Under the pieces are notes generated by a model that searched no databases, was not told the DNA's origin, and saw only the letters and a program-made list of their open reading frames with translations. Below are positions 8,822-18,175 of a stretch of DNA of 64,000 nucleotides, piece by piece. The translations under genes were made by a program, and so were the position numbers. Source of the DNA: Leptospira perolatii (GTDB lineage: Bacteria; Spirochaetota; Leptospiria; Leptospirales; Leptospiraceae); the NCBI RefSeq assembly GCF_002811875.1, contig NZ_NPDZ01000004.1, positions 248,001-312,000 on the forward strand. Reading direction: 5' to 3'. Every line of letters begins with the position of its first letter. Position 1 is the stretch's first letter.

Positions 8822-9994
8822 TTAGATCACTTTTTCTTTTCTCATTTCTTCTATTTGAGATTCGGAATATCCGAGAGAAGTTAGTATTTCCTTTGTGTGC
8901 TCTCCGTGAGCAGGTGGCTCGGTTCTGTATGTCACAGGTGACTCCGAAAATGGAAATGGGGACCCAAACTGTACATATTCTCCGTATTCCGGATGCTTTT
9001 TGTCCAAAATCATTCCCTTAGATTTGAGTATTGGATCCTTTGCGACCTCCTCCATCGTTTTTACCGGGGTCAAGCAGGAGTCCGGATTTTGGAAAATTGG
9101 CTCTAAGTCCGAGTACGTTTTAGAAGCGAAGTAGTTTTTTAGGAGTTCCTTCCATTCACCAAAGTGACTTTCGTCCGCAGGCACGGATTCCAAATGCACA
9201 TCTAGGCCGGATTGTCTTAAGAAGGTTTTGAAAAACATATCTTCCAATGCACCGAGTGCGACCCATCTTCCTTCTTTTGTTTTGTATGTGTTATAGTTCG
9301 GAAGTTTGCCGGAAAGCAACTCGGCTCCGCCCTCTGGGCTTTTTCCGGAAGCCGCATAAATTCCGGCGTAAAGCGAAATGAATTGCAGAGAAGCCTCCAT
9401 CATGGAGACCGCAATCTTTTGTCCTTTCCCAGTTTTTTCCCTGTAGTACAGTGCTGCGAGGATCGAGGACAATGCTGTCAATGTTCCTCCACCGATATCC
9501 GCCAACTGAAAGCCAGGTGCTTGAGGATCCTTTCCTGTCTGAGATAGTACACCGGACAAAGAAAGATAATTTAAATCATGTCCTGCAAAATCTCTGTAAG
9601 CTCCGGAGTCTCCGTATCCATAGATTCCACAATAGATCAGTCTTGGAAATCGATCCTTTAAATCCTGGTACCCCAATCCCATTTTAGAGAGACCGTCTGG
9701 ACGAAATCCTTCTAATAAAATGTCTGCGTTTTCCAAAAGCTTAAAAAGAATTTCTTTCGATCTTTCTTTCTTAAGATTCAGAGTGATCGCTTTTTTGTTT
9801 CGATTGAGCATCAGATACAAAGAAGGAGCACCTTTCGGATTTTTAAACATTACCCTCGTGGCGTCCATCGCTCGAGGATTTTCAATTTTTATAATGTCTG
9901 CTCCGAGATCTCCAAGGTACATGGAGCAAAGCGGACCTGGGAGTAATAAACTTAAATCTACGACTTTGATTCCGGAAAGTGGGCCCTGGTTCAT
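8822..9994 (-). CDS. CaiB/BaiF-type CoA transferase or alpha-methylacyl-CoA racemase
   Basis: 390 residues of the class III CoA transferase family. The N-terminus, GIKVVDLSLLLPGPLCSMYLGDLGADIIKIE, is typical, followed by LMLNRNKKAITLNL and the segment GHDLNYLSLSGVL, whose Asp is the catalytic acyl-anhydride residue in formyl-CoA transferase. The context beside an acyl-CoA dehydrogenase, and the lack of a recognised small acid acceptor gene, favour alpha-methylacyl-CoA racemase (branched-chain fatty-acid breakdown) over a true transferase, but the sequence alone does not settle this. Confidence 0.9.
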   Translation of the reverse strand: MNQGPLSGIKVVDLSLLLPGPLCSMYLGDLGADIIKIENPRAMDATRVMFKNPKGAPSLYLMLNRNKKAITLNLKKERSKEILFKLLENADILLEGFRPDGLSKMGLGYQDLKDRFPRLIYCGIYGYGDSGAYRDFAGHDLNYLSLSGVLSQTGKDPQAPGFQLADIGGGTLTALSSILAALYYREKTGKGQKIAVSMMEASLQFISLYAGIYAASGKSPEGGAELLSGKLPNYNTYKTKEGRWVALGALEDMFFKTFLRQSGLDVHLESVPADESHFGEWKELLKNYFASKTYSDLEPIFQNPDSCLTPVKTMEEVAKDPILKSKGMILDKKHPEYGEYVQFGSPFPFSESPVTYRTEPPAHGEHTKEILTSLGYSESQIEEMRKEKVI

Positions 9995-10091
9995 CCTACT
10001 TCCACCTCCAATTTAGATGGGAGCAGTGTTTTGATCTAAGTTTCCGTTTGCAAATCGATTTTTGGGGATCGTTAAATGAACAGAGTTCGAA

Positions 10092-10478
10092 TTAGTCGAA
10101 CATTTCCCCTGCCGTAAGCCAAACTCCGACCATAATGCAACCGATTCCAATCCATTGAGACCAGTTCAATTTTTCCTTAAATAGAAAAGCAGAAGCGACT
10201 AATACGATGATGAATCCTGCAGAAGTAAATACCGGATAGGCAAGAGATAGTTTAATTCCTTTTCCCAAAACCCATCTATAACCGAGCAATGCGATTCCAA
10301 AAGATGCGATTCCTGCAAAAAAAACCGGATGCAAAAATAACTGGATCAACCCTAATATCCCACCGGAAGATGCGGAAGTTTCGGTCTTATCTCCTAAAGA
10401 ACTCGCTTTGATAAGAATATTCGCGAGAGCATTGAAGAATAGGGCCACACAAAATACAATAATTACGGAGAGGTTCAT
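10092..10478 (-). CDS. Small EamA/SMR-like membrane transporter
   Basis: A 128-residue protein with four hydrophobic helices: residues 1-23, about 45-66, about 73-98 and 105-125. It includes LSLAYPVFTSAGFIIVLVASAFLFKEKLNWSQWIGIGCIMVGV, the pattern of EamA/small multidrug resistance proteins. GAGGATAAAAC gives a good ribosome-binding site before the ATG. Transporters of this size act as dimers. The substrate cannot be predicted. It diverges from the alpha/beta hydrolase gene. Confidence 0.8.
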   Translation of the reverse strand: MNLSVIIVFCVALFFNALANILIKASSLGDKTETSASSGGILGLIQLFLHPVFFAGIASFGIALLGYRWVLGKGIKLSLAYPVFTSAGFIIVLVASAFLFKEKLNWSQWIGIGCIMVGVWLTAGEMFD

Positions 10479-10563
10479 GTTTTATCCTCGATTGCAAAAA
10501 AACATCGCTTGTTTTCTCTTCCATACCATGAGAAGGAAGCGAAAGATCAAGGGCAAATCTGAG

Positions 10564-11394
10564 ATGAAAAGAAAAACATTCCAATTTAGGAACCTGCAGT
10601 TATCCTACATTGTATCCGGGCCAGAGAATTCTACTCCAGTTCTAATCACTCACGCCAACGGATTTTCTGCTGGTTGCTATTCGTATTATATCGAAAAACT
10701 TTCTGAAACTCACAGAGTGTTTGCTCTAGATTTTTGCGGGCACGGACAATCTCAAGTTAGTTTAGATTGGAAGGAATGGACTTTTTTTAGAGACCAAATT
10801 CTTGCACTAATCGAAACAGAAGGACTGAAAAATCTGGTCGGCATCGGACATTCCTTAGGCGGGGCCAGTCAACTTTTAGCCTCCTATCATTCTCCACAAT
10901 TTTACAAAAAGTTGATCATTATGGATCCCGTAATCTTAGATCCGATTGCAATCCTTCTTGGAAAAATCTTCGGTCGGAAACTCGCCAAAGGCGCCTTAGC
11001 TAGAAGAAGCGAATTCGCAAGCCTGGATCTGATTCGAAAAGGATATAGAAGAACTCCTACTTTTTCCAGATGGGACCCGAAGATCTTCGAAGATTATTTG
11101 CAGTCCTGTTTTCGTCAGACAGAAAACGGCAAGATCATATTATGCTGCCCGCCGCAACTTGAGGCTAAAATTTTTAGCACGGCGAGCATACGTAGTCTAT
11201 TTCAATATCGTAATATCAAAACAGAGACTCATATCACGATCCCGGAAAAATACGAAGTTTGTTCTCCAAAAGCGGCTAGAAGAATTCAGTCCGGAAATCC
11301 AAATTCATCGTTAGAATTCTGGAAAGGTTCCACACATTTTTTTCCATTCGAAGAGCCCGAGAGAACCTGGGATCGTATCCAAAGAGCTTTATGA
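10564..11394 (+). CDS. Alpha/beta hydrolase
   Basis: 276 residues from the ATG at 10564, where family similarity begins; the open frame extends further upstream into the divergent promoter. Motifs are the oxyanion HANGF near 30, DFCGHGQS near 57, the nucleophile elbow GIGHSLGGA with Ser97, and a late His in GSTHFFPFEEP. It has no signal peptide, so it is cytoplasmic. The substrate is unknown; an ester or lipid role would fit the neighbouring fatty-acid genes. Confidence 0.85.
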   Translation: MKRKTFQFRNLQLSYIVSGPENSTPVLITHANGFSAGCYSYYIEKLSETHRVFALDFCGHGQSQVSLDWKEWTFFRDQILALIETEGLKNLVGIGHSLGGASQLLASYHSPQFYKKLIIMDPVILDPIAILLGKIFGRKLAKGALARRSEFASLDLIRKGYRRTPTFSRWDPKIFEDYLQSCFRQTENGKIILCCPPQLEAKIFSTASIRSLFQYRNIKTETHITIPEKYEVCSPKAARRIQSGNPNSSLEFWKGSTHFFPFEEPERTWDRIQRAL

Positions 11395-11505
11395 ATCTGT
11401 AGATGGCTCTTTACGGAATCGGACTTTACTCGCAAAAAAGATTGTGATTTTAGGAACGTAGGTAAATACTTTGATCTCGAAGTTTCCGTAGTACCAAAGG
11501 TTATT

Positions 11506-12288
11506 ATGAGTGAGGAGCAAAAAGGAGTTTTATACTATTTCGAGGGTAGAATTCTTTTTGCTTCTAGAGGTCTATCCGCGGAATCGCATTCGCACTACGC
11601 GGTTTCTATTCTGATTTCCGTAGGATCTCCATTTCATATCACTGACCTGGAAGGGAAGCAGACTCCTTTTCAAACAGCAGTGGTTTGTCCTAACTATCAC
11701 CATAGCCTGGACGCTGAACAATCCGACATCATCGTTTTACAAATAGATCCAGATAGCGAGGATTACGCTCCAATCGAAGAGAGATTCGGAAAAACCGGGA
11801 TCCACAAAATCCCGGAAAATGATCTCAAGGAGTTGGAGAAAAAATGTAAAGAGCTATTATTAGGAAATTATAATTGTTCTTCTGCGTTGGATCTGTTTTT
11901 AGAAATTTTGAGCGCGGTCGGAAATAAAACTCAAACCAAGGTTTCTATAGATCCTCGAATTCTATCCGCTACGGATCGAATGAAAAAAGCACTCCCCGAA
12001 GCGCTAACAGTTCCGGTCTTGGCAAAAGAGTTCGGCTTTTCTGAAACCAGATTTATGCACCTTTTTAAAGAGCAGCTCGGTCTTCCAGTGAGAAAGTATC
12101 AGCTTTGGTTGAGATTACATTCTGCAGCGAAACTTTTAAAGGACGGTGTGACGCTGACGGACGCCGCTCACGCAGCCGGCTTCGCGGACCAGGCTCATCT
12201 CAGTAGGACGTTTAAGAAAATGTTCGGAGTACAGCCTTCTAGATTCTTGGGCCCTCATACAGGAGTGAAGGCCCATTTTTGTGTTTAA
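11506..12288 (+). CDS. AraC-family transcriptional regulator
   Basis: 260 residues. The C-terminal 100 residues hold the two helix-turn-helix units: LTVPVLAKEFGFSETRFMHLFKEQLG followed by the second unit LTDAAHAAGFADQAHLSRTFKKMFGVQPSRF. The N-terminal half looks like a cupin-type sensor (ESHSHYAVSILISVGSPFHIT) that could bind a small ligand. It stands alone. Likely targets include its neighbours, but there is no direct sign of which. Confidence 0.92.
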   Translation: MSEEQKGVLYYFEGRILFASRGLSAESHSHYAVSILISVGSPFHITDLEGKQTPFQTAVVCPNYHHSLDAEQSDIIVLQIDPDSEDYAPIEERFGKTGIHKIPENDLKELEKKCKELLLGNYNCSSALDLFLEILSAVGNKTQTKVSIDPRILSATDRMKKALPEALTVPVLAKEFGFSETRFMHLFKEQLGLPVRKYQLWLRLHSAAKLLKDGVTLTDAAHAAGFADQAHLSRTFKKMFGVQPSRFLGPHTGVKAHFCV

Positions 12289-12326
12289 TTAGGATACTAA
12301 GTAAAAAACTCTATTATCCTAAAGGA

Positions 12327-12869
12327 TCAATGTGCTTTCGCAGTTTGGAAAGTTTTCAGTTTTCCTCTTTCTATTAAAACTTTTTTGACCTCAGCTTCCA
12401 AATCTTTTCTGAATCCAAGTTCAAAGAATACATCTGCGACTACGAAGATCGGAGCGGATACAACAGCCTGGAACAAATTATCAAAGAGAGCAGGTCTATC
12501 CTTCTCAAAAATAAAATGTCCATAAAACTGAGCACCCCAACCTAACACCTGAGCTACACCAAAAATCGTCCAAACCGTAGAAGGTGCCATAGTGAAAGTA
12601 ATTTTATGTGCAATCACCAACAGTGCTCCGAATACTACAGTAGAAACCAAGGCGAACAGGATATCTAGTGTGAAATAGTAGAGTAAAATTGCTCCGGCAA
12701 ACGCTGTCGCAAACGTAATCGGAAGATCCCCGATTCTAAATAGCTCCCATCTAGTTGTAATCAGGAATAGTGTAAATGTAATCGTAGGAACTCCAAAAAC
12801 GTGGATCCAAATATTTCTCTTTTCCTGATGGTAGGCTGAATAAAAAGCCATTTCCTTTGCAAATCTCAT
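12327..12869 (-). CDS. Mpo1-like (DUF962) membrane protein
   Basis: 180 residues from the ATG at 12869. This start is preferred because GGGAG precedes it and the DUF962 homology begins there (FAKEMAFYSAYHQEKRNIWIHVFGVP). Four membrane helices and the conserved His (YHQEKRN-IHVFGVP, later FYGHFIFEKDRPAL) match yeast Mpo1, an Fe(II) dioxygenase that removes one carbon from 2-hydroxy fatty acids. By analogy it may act on hydroxy fatty acids. The adjacent sterol-desaturase-like hydroxylase could supply such substrates, but this link is inference. Confidence 0.82.
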   Translation of the reverse strand: MRFAKEMAFYSAYHQEKRNIWIHVFGVPTITFTLFLITTRWELFRIGDLPITFATAFAGAILLYYFTLDILFALVSTVVFGALLVIAHKITFTMAPSTVWTIFGVAQVLGWGAQFYGHFIFEKDRPALFDNLFQAVVSAPIFVVADVFFELGFRKDLEAEVKKVLIERGKLKTFQTAKAH

Positions 12870-13104
12870 AGGCAACTCCCAGTTCAAATTCACAAATAAG
12901 GTTACCCCAATTTGCCTCTCTTTGCTTGAACGAACCTGTCGCAGGCTTAATTTTTTGAAAAAAAACCGAAGATTCTTCGATTTAAATATAGCAACTGTTA
13001 TAGATAAAAGCCTACACAGGATTTTAGTTCTCGCCAAACATAGACTATGCGAAACAAGTCAAACAGTACCTATGAATCGATTTGCTTTTTTAGGATGACT
13101 TTGC

Positions 13105-13938
13105 ATGGAATCTATCGTTGTTTATTTTTCGAATATACCGTCTTGGCAAAGGACCGCGCTTTTGGTCTCAGGATTCTTGTTTTTTTGGTCCTGGGAATCT
13201 TTGACCCGAAGAAAAAGCGAGTTTTCCACATTTGAACATAATAGAATCAACCTGGTTTTTTGGATCACTACTTTACTTATCAATCTATTATTTGCGGGGA
13301 CTACACTCTGGGTCAGCTTCTACTTTAGCGAGCATAAGTTCGGTCTATTAAATTTAGTGAATATGCCGATTTTTGCTTCGGCAATTTTTGGAATCCTGTT
13401 TTTGGATTTTCTCTGCATTTACGTTCCGCATTGGCTCCAACACCAAATCCCGTTTCTCTGGAGATTTCATTTGGTGCACCACAGCGATCCATATATTAAT
13501 GTGACCACTGCACTGCGTCACCATCCTGGAGAGGCATTGCTCAGAGTGATCGCAACTCTTTCGGGTGTAATGATACTCGGAGTTTCGCCCGGGATATTAT
13601 TGCTGTATCAAACGATCTCCGTTTTTTTTGCACAATCCACTCATGCAGATATTCGTCTTCCGTCTTGGTTAGATCGGATTTTTTCTGTAGTGCTTGTCAC
13701 TCCTGAAGCGCACAAGGTACACCACCATAAGCACGAGCCGTTCACGAATATGAATTACGGAAATATATTTTCTTTTTGGGATAGACTCTTTGGTACTTAT
13801 ACAAGATTACCATCCGACTCGATAGAATACGGAGTAGACGCACTTCCATTCTCTAAAGAAAGGGAAGCCAGCGAAGTTCGTTTGATGCTTCTACCAATTC
13901 AATTGGAAAAAGAAGAATCATTGAAGTCAGGCAGTTAA
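13105..13938 (+). CDS. Sterol desaturase / fatty-acid hydroxylase family protein
   Basis: 277-residue integral membrane di-iron enzyme. The histidine clusters are clear: HWLQH, HLVHHSD, HHPGE and HKVHHHKHEP, followed by the family tail NYGNIFSFWDRLFGTY. Four or so membrane helices flank them. These enzymes use O2 to hydroxylate or desaturate lipids. The lipid target is not evident. It diverges from the Mpo1-like gene, which may handle hydroxylated acyl chains. Confidence 0.92.
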   Translation: MESIVVYFSNIPSWQRTALLVSGFLFFWSWESLTRRKSEFSTFEHNRINLVFWITTLLINLLFAGTTLWVSFYFSEHKFGLLNLVNMPIFASAIFGILFLDFLCIYVPHWLQHQIPFLWRFHLVHHSDPYINVTTALRHHPGEALLRVIATLSGVMILGVSPGILLLYQTISVFFAQSTHADIRLPSWLDRIFSVVLVTPEAHKVHHHKHEPFTNMNYGNIFSFWDRLFGTYTRLPSDSIEYGVDALPFSKEREASEVRLMLLPIQLEKEESLKSGS

Positions 13939-13994
13939 ATTCTTCGTATTTGATTTGATTGATCCGTAAACTTTTAGAAGCATGACCTTATATT

Positions 13995-14174
13995 ATGCCG
14001 TACATAAATCTAAAAGTAGCCGGACCCTTAACCAAAGAGCAAAAGCAGACAATCGTAAAAGAATTTACGGAAACTCTCCAGAGAGTTGCGAACAAACCTC
14101 CTGAAGCGACTTACGTCGTTATCGATGAGGTTTCGCGCGAGAACTGGGCTAAATCCGGAAAACTTCTAGAGTAG
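13995..14174 (+). CDS. 4-oxalocrotonate tautomerase family protein (59 aa)
   Basis: A short gene of 59 residues beginning MPYINLKVAGPLTKEQK. After Met removal Pro1 is the catalytic base of the tautomerase superfamily. The C-terminal part VVIDEVSRENWAKSGKLLE matches the family tail. Canonical Arg11 is replaced (Leu/Thr region), so the substrate may differ from 4-oxalocrotonate. The stop is 1 nt before the ATG of the YdcF-like gene, so the two form an operon. Confidence 0.85.
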   Translation: MPYINLKVAGPLTKEQKQTIVKEFTETLQRVANKPPEATYVVIDEVSRENWAKSGKLLE

Positions 14175-14175
14175 A

Positions 14176-14994
14176 ATGGATACTCTCTTCTTCTCCCTGT
14201 CAAAACTGGGAGGACTGATCCTTTTCCCTTTACCGGCCTGTCTTCTATTTCTACTTTTAGTCGGAGTTTTTCTTCCGAAAAAGAAGGGAAAGTATCTAAT
14301 TCTAGCTCCAACGATTCTACTCTGGATCTGCTCTACGAATTCGTTTTCTCAATGGCTGATCCGTGGATTAGAAGATGAGTTCCCTCCCGTACAAATGAAG
14401 GAACTCCCCAAGACTGATGCCATTTTAGTATTGGGTGGAATGGTAGACAATATGGCTCTCTATCCGAATAGGCCGGAACTCACTGCTTCCGCGGATCGGA
14501 TTACAGACGCAGTGCTCCTGTATAAAGCAGGAAAGTCTCCTAGAATCGTATTCACTGGTGGATCCGGATACTTGCTTTTTCAAACCAGAACCGAAGCAGA
14601 GGACGCAAATCGATTTCTTCGTTCTTTTGGAATTCCTGACCACGCTTTGGTTTTAGAATCCGAAAGCAGGAACACCCAGGAAAATGCAGATCTTACCAAG
14701 GAAATCTTCGCAAAGAATCGATGGAAATCGGCGATACTGATTACTTCTGCCTTCCATATGAAAAGATCCTTAATGGTGTTTGAGAATACTGGAATTAAAA
14801 TCCATCCTTGGCCTACGGATTACCGCTCTAAGCTTTCCTTAATTACTCTGGACTCCTTTATCCCTTCTACTATCTCGTTGGAAAATACTACGATCGCTTG
14901 GAAAGAAAGGATTGGGATCTTCGTTTATGGCTTAAGAAAGCGTATTTCCACTTTTCTTCCCCTCAGGTTCCGGTTTCCTTGGTCTAAGGACTAG
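14176..14994 (+). CDS. YdcF/ElyC-like DUF218 membrane protein
   Basis: 272 residues with two N-terminal membrane helices and a DUF218 domain. Landmarks are DAILVLGGMVDN near 80, DAVLLYKAGKSPRIVFTGGSG, ESESRNTQENADL and ITSAFHMKRSLMVFE. The family (SanA/ElyC/YdcF) is tied to cell envelope integrity and lipid-carrier handling in other bacteria. Here it is translationally close to the tautomerase and followed 14 nt later by ccmE. Confidence 0.88.
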   Translation: MDTLFFSLSKLGGLILFPLPACLLFLLLVGVFLPKKKGKYLILAPTILLWICSTNSFSQWLIRGLEDEFPPVQMKELPKTDAILVLGGMVDNMALYPNRPELTASADRITDAVLLYKAGKSPRIVFTGGSGYLLFQTRTEAEDANRFLRSFGIPDHALVLESESRNTQENADLTKEIFAKNRWKSAILITSAFHMKRSLMVFENTGIKIHPWPTDYRSKLSLITLDSFIPSTISLENTTIAWKERIGIFVYGLRKRISTFLPLRFRFPWSKD

Positions 14995-15008
14995 ATTTAC
15001 CAGTACAT

Positions 15009-15422
15009 ATGAATCTCAAATTTGCCATACTTGCAGGAACAATCGGGGTCTCCTTGGCTGCGATTGCATTCTTCTCATCTAAAGAAACTTCCTACACACT
15101 ACTAGACGCTTCCCAACTAGCTGCAGAGCCGAGTAAATACAATAGCGAAGAATTGCTGAGGGTTCGGGGCTTTGTAAAATTAGGAAGTGTAGTGAGAGAA
15201 GGAAAAACCGCCCGCTTCGTCTTGCAACTGAACGAGAAAGAAGTGCCCGTTTTTTTTACAGGAGCTACTCTCTTACCTGACGCGTTCAAAGAAGGAACTC
15301 GCGCAAGGGTCGATGGAGTGTGGAAAGACGGTGTATTAGTCGCGGATCGTGTTGAGGCAAAATGCGCTTCTAAATACGAAGCCGGTTACTCCGAAAAAGA
15401 AGATTCCGAACACGATTATTAA
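15009..15422 (+). CDS. ccmE: CcmE haem chaperone, CxxxY variant
   Basis: 137 residues: an N-terminal membrane anchor (4-22) and an OB-fold periplasmic domain (EELLRVRGFVKLGSVVREGKTARFVL, then VPVFFTGATLLPDAFKEG). It carries haem from CcmC to CcmF. In the usual protein haem is bound by His in HxxxY; here the place is taken by Cys119 in CASKY (119-123). CxxxY CcmE proteins are known from archaea and some deltaproteobacteria (system I*). It is followed 9 nt later by ccmF. Confidence 0.9.
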   Translation: MNLKFAILAGTIGVSLAAIAFFSSKETSYTLLDASQLAAEPSKYNSEELLRVRGFVKLGSVVREGKTARFVLQLNEKEVPVFFTGATLLPDAFKEGTRARVDGVWKDGVLVADRVEAKCASKYEAGYSEKEDSEHDY

Positions 15423-15431
15423 GAAAACCTC

Positions 15432-17615
15432 ATGAATGATTTTGGTGCACTTTGTTTAATCACGTCCTTTTCCATTTTACTTTTCTCCATCGTACAGACA
15501 TCGTACGGTTTAATCAAAAACGATAAACGCGCGATCGAATTAGGTCGGTACATGTTGATGGCAAATTTTGCCGTCATACTACTCGCCTTTTTGGTGCTGC
15601 TAGTTCAGTTGGTCCGAACAGATTTAAGTAATTATTATGTTGTAATGCATTCCAGCGAAGATCTGGATCTATTTTATAAAGCGACATCGATTTGGTCCGG
15701 TTCTTCGGGTTCCCTACTCTTTTGGAATCTTTTGCTCTCTCTCTTTACTTTTATCGTGCTCTGGCAAACCAGAGCGATGCAAAACGATCGGATTCCTTTT
15801 ATGAATCTTTCACTCGCTTTGCTTGCTTGCTTTTTCTCTTTCCTCGCAATCTTCTTCCCTGATGCGCAACCGTTTTTGGAGTTCCAACCAAAAGCAGCTG
15901 CTGGTAGAGGATTGAACCCACTATTACAACATTGGGCGATGATTATCCACCCTCCGATTTTGTACATAGGATACGTCAGCTTTGCGATTCCGTTTTCCAT
16001 CGCTACTTCGGCTCTGATCACTGGGCAGCTTTCTGAAAATTGGTTCCGATTTGTGAGAAGATGGAGTATTTTCTCCTGGTTCTTTCTCGGAACCGGAATC
16101 CTTCTGGGTTCCAAATGGGCGTACGAAGAATTGGGCTGGGGAGGTTACTGGGCTTGGGACCCAGTAGAAAATGCTTCGCTAATGCCTTGGCTACTTTCCA
16201 CAGCGTTTCTTCACTCGATGATTATCCAAGAAAGAAGAGGCATGTTAAAATTTTGGAATATGCTTCTGATCATCCTAGCGTTCCACTTTTGTTTGTTAGG
16301 AACCTGGATCACAAGAAGTGGAGTGTTAGAAGGACCTCATTCTTTTTCCAAATCTACGATCGGCACTCCGTTTATCATTTATATCGGCGTTAGCTTTGCA
16401 GTATATTGCGCTTTCTTAATTTACAGAAGAAATCAACTGAAACCGGAGCGCAATCTAGAGGCAATGACGTCCAAAGAAGGAAGTTTTCTTTTAAACAACT
16501 TTCTACTTGTGATTGCGACCCTTGCGATCCTGCTCGGAGTATTTTCCCCTTTACTTTATGGAAGAGAATTTAAGGCTCCGTGGTTCAATTCTTGGGGAGT
16601 TCCTGCAGGAATCCTACTCATTCTTTTAATGGGATCTGCGCCTCTTCTCGCATGGAGAAAGGGAGCGGACAAAATCTTTTTCACTACTTTGCTAAAGCCT
16701 CTCTTGGCTGGAATCGTAGGCGCGGGCCTTTATATTCTATTTTACTCCAGGAATTATTTTATCAGCGACTACAGCTCGGGTGATTTGTTAGGAGAAATCT
16801 ATAGCGTTCTTGCAGTCGGACTCGGAATTTTTGCGGTGTCAGGAATTTTGCAAGAGTACCACTCCGGAATCCGAGCCAGACAATCCGCGATTTCCTCGGA
16901 GAACTATCTAGTTGCAGGATTCAGAATGCTCTTGAAAAACAAAAGAAGGTACGGCGGCTATTTAGTACATCTCTCGATGGTGATTCTATTTATCGGATAC
17001 GCAGGAAATGCATTCAAGCAAAACACTTCGGTCAAGTTTTTCTACTTTCTAGATTTGCCGAAAAGCGACGAAGTACTGTATTTGAGTCAAGATAGTGCAG
17101 TCCTCGGAGATTATGTAATCGGAGCAAGTACTCTCAAGATCAAACCGATCATTAATGCAGAAGGTCGCCTGGAAGTTTCTCACAGAAATGTGATTGTTTC
17201 ACAGGAAGCCACTTTCGAAGTCAAACGGCAGTTGCAAGATTTTGCAAGTATGGTCACGGAGAGAAGATTCTATCCGCAAATTTCTCATCTAAGCGGAGAT
17301 TTTGAAACTCATATCCCTACTAGCGAACCTTCCATCGCTTCTACCGCAAAAGAAGATTTATACATTCAACTAGGTGCAATAGAGCACGCCGATTTATCCG
17401 ATGAGAATCCGGACTTACCGAAATTGTTTATGAATTTCTTCTTTACCAGAGATCCGAATTTAAAGTCCGAAAATTACCTGCGCTTTCCAAGGCAAATCGT
17501 AGCAAACCTCGAAGTTTGGATTAATCCTATGGTGAAATTCATTTGGATCGGTTCAGTGCTATTTTTCCTTTCCGGATTATTCATCTTACTGCCAATAGGC
17601 GAGAAACAAGCATGA
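15432..17615 (+). CDS. ccmF: CcmF haem lyase
   Basis: 727 residues with many membrane helices. The tryptophan-rich haem-handling motif WGGYWAWDPVENASLMPWL is near residues 235-255, and other conserved parts include WAMIIHPPILYIGY, LGTWITRSGVLEGPHSF and a large periplasmic loop before the last helix. It joins haem delivered by CcmE to CxxCH motifs of apocytochromes in the periplasm. Its stop overlaps the next start in ATGA, giving coupled translation with ccmH. Length is slightly above the common 630-660. Confidence 0.95.
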   Translation: MNDFGALCLITSFSILLFSIVQTSYGLIKNDKRAIELGRYMLMANFAVILLAFLVLLVQLVRTDLSNYYVVMHSSEDLDLFYKATSIWSGSSGSLLFWNLLLSLFTFIVLWQTRAMQNDRIPFMNLSLALLACFFSFLAIFFPDAQPFLEFQPKAAAGRGLNPLLQHWAMIIHPPILYIGYVSFAIPFSIATSALITGQLSENWFRFVRRWSIFSWFFLGTGILLGSKWAYEELGWGGYWAWDPVENASLMPWLLSTAFLHSMIIQERRGMLKFWNMLLIILAFHFCLLGTWITRSGVLEGPHSFSKSTIGTPFIIYIGVSFAVYCAFLIYRRNQLKPERNLEAMTSKEGSFLLNNFLLVIATLAILLGVFSPLLYGREFKAPWFNSWGVPAGILLILLMGSAPLLAWRKGADKIFFTTLLKPLLAGIVGAGLYILFYSRNYFISDYSSGDLLGEIYSVLAVGLGIFAVSGILQEYHSGIRARQSAISSENYLVAGFRMLLKNKRRYGGYLVHLSMVILFIGYAGNAFKQNTSVKFFYFLDLPKSDEVLYLSQDSAVLGDYVIGASTLKIKPIINAEGRLEVSHRNVIVSQEATFEVKRQLQDFASMVTERRFYPQISHLSGDFETHIPTSEPSIASTAKEDLYIQLGAIEHADLSDENPDLPKLFMNFFFTRDPNLKSENYLRFPRQIVANLEVWINPMVKFIWIGSVLFFLSGLFILLPIGEKQA

Positions 17616-18175
17616 AAGCGTTCGGGATCAGGTTCTTAATTCTTTCATTTTGTATCTGGATCCTGTCAGGTTCCTTGGTAGCTGAATCTACTTTTACGAA
17701 TCTTACAGATCACGAACAAGTAAAAACCTTTTTGGAAGTTACAAATCGAATCCGGTGCATTTGCCTGCCTTCGATTCCTATCAAAAGTTGTTCGTTTAAC
17801 AATTGCACTGTCTCTGCAAAGCTAAAGTTATTCATCGAAAACAGAATCCGGAAGGGAGAGTCGGCCGATACAATCGTGAATAAAATGATTAACGGATTTG
17901 GAGAAGAGGCGCTTCAGGATCCGGTAATCGCTAAGTTTGCCGAAAACGGAAACGACGGCATAGTCCAGGGAGTCGTTTATGGATTTGGACAGGATATTCT
18001 GGCAAAGCCTGATTCAACTTGGATCAATCTTAGTCTGGCTTTAGCTGGTGGATTAGGGTTAATTATCATTTTCTTATATTTAAAACGTCGGACAAGTTTT
18101 AAACCTACGGAGAAGTCTAGTAAAACGGATTCATTTCAAAAATACTTATCCGAAATCGAGGAGAAACAGAAGTAA
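17612..18175 (+). CDS. ccmH: CcmH-like protein with unusual cysteine pattern
   Basis: 187 residues: signal/anchor, a periplasmic domain, then a membrane helix (about 150-168). The region NRIRCICLPSIPIKSCSFNNC (short segment 46-65) aligns with the CcmH redox site, normally LRCxxCQNQ. Here the pair is C49-x-C51 with extra C60 and C65. The following helix KLKLFIENRIRKGESADTI matches the three-helix fold. It normally reduces apocytochrome cysteines before haem ligation. The start is the ATG overlapping the ccmF stop. Identity by fold and position is good; the redox chemistry must differ. Confidence 0.8.
   Translation: MKAFGIRFLILSFCIWILSGSLVAESTFTNLTDHEQVKTFLEVTNRIRCICLPSIPIKSCSFNNCTVSAKLKLFIENRIRKGESADTIVNKMINGFGEEALQDPVIAKFAENGNDGIVQGVVYGFGQDILAKPDSTWINLSLALAGGLGLIIIFLYLKRRTSFKPTEKSSKTDSFQKYLSEIEEKQK

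Noticed and set aside
12291..12328. AGGATA/TATCCT and ATCCT/AGGAT pairs between the AraC and Mpo1-like genes
   Set aside because: Weak AT-rich stems with a long loop and no T-run; too poor for a terminator call.
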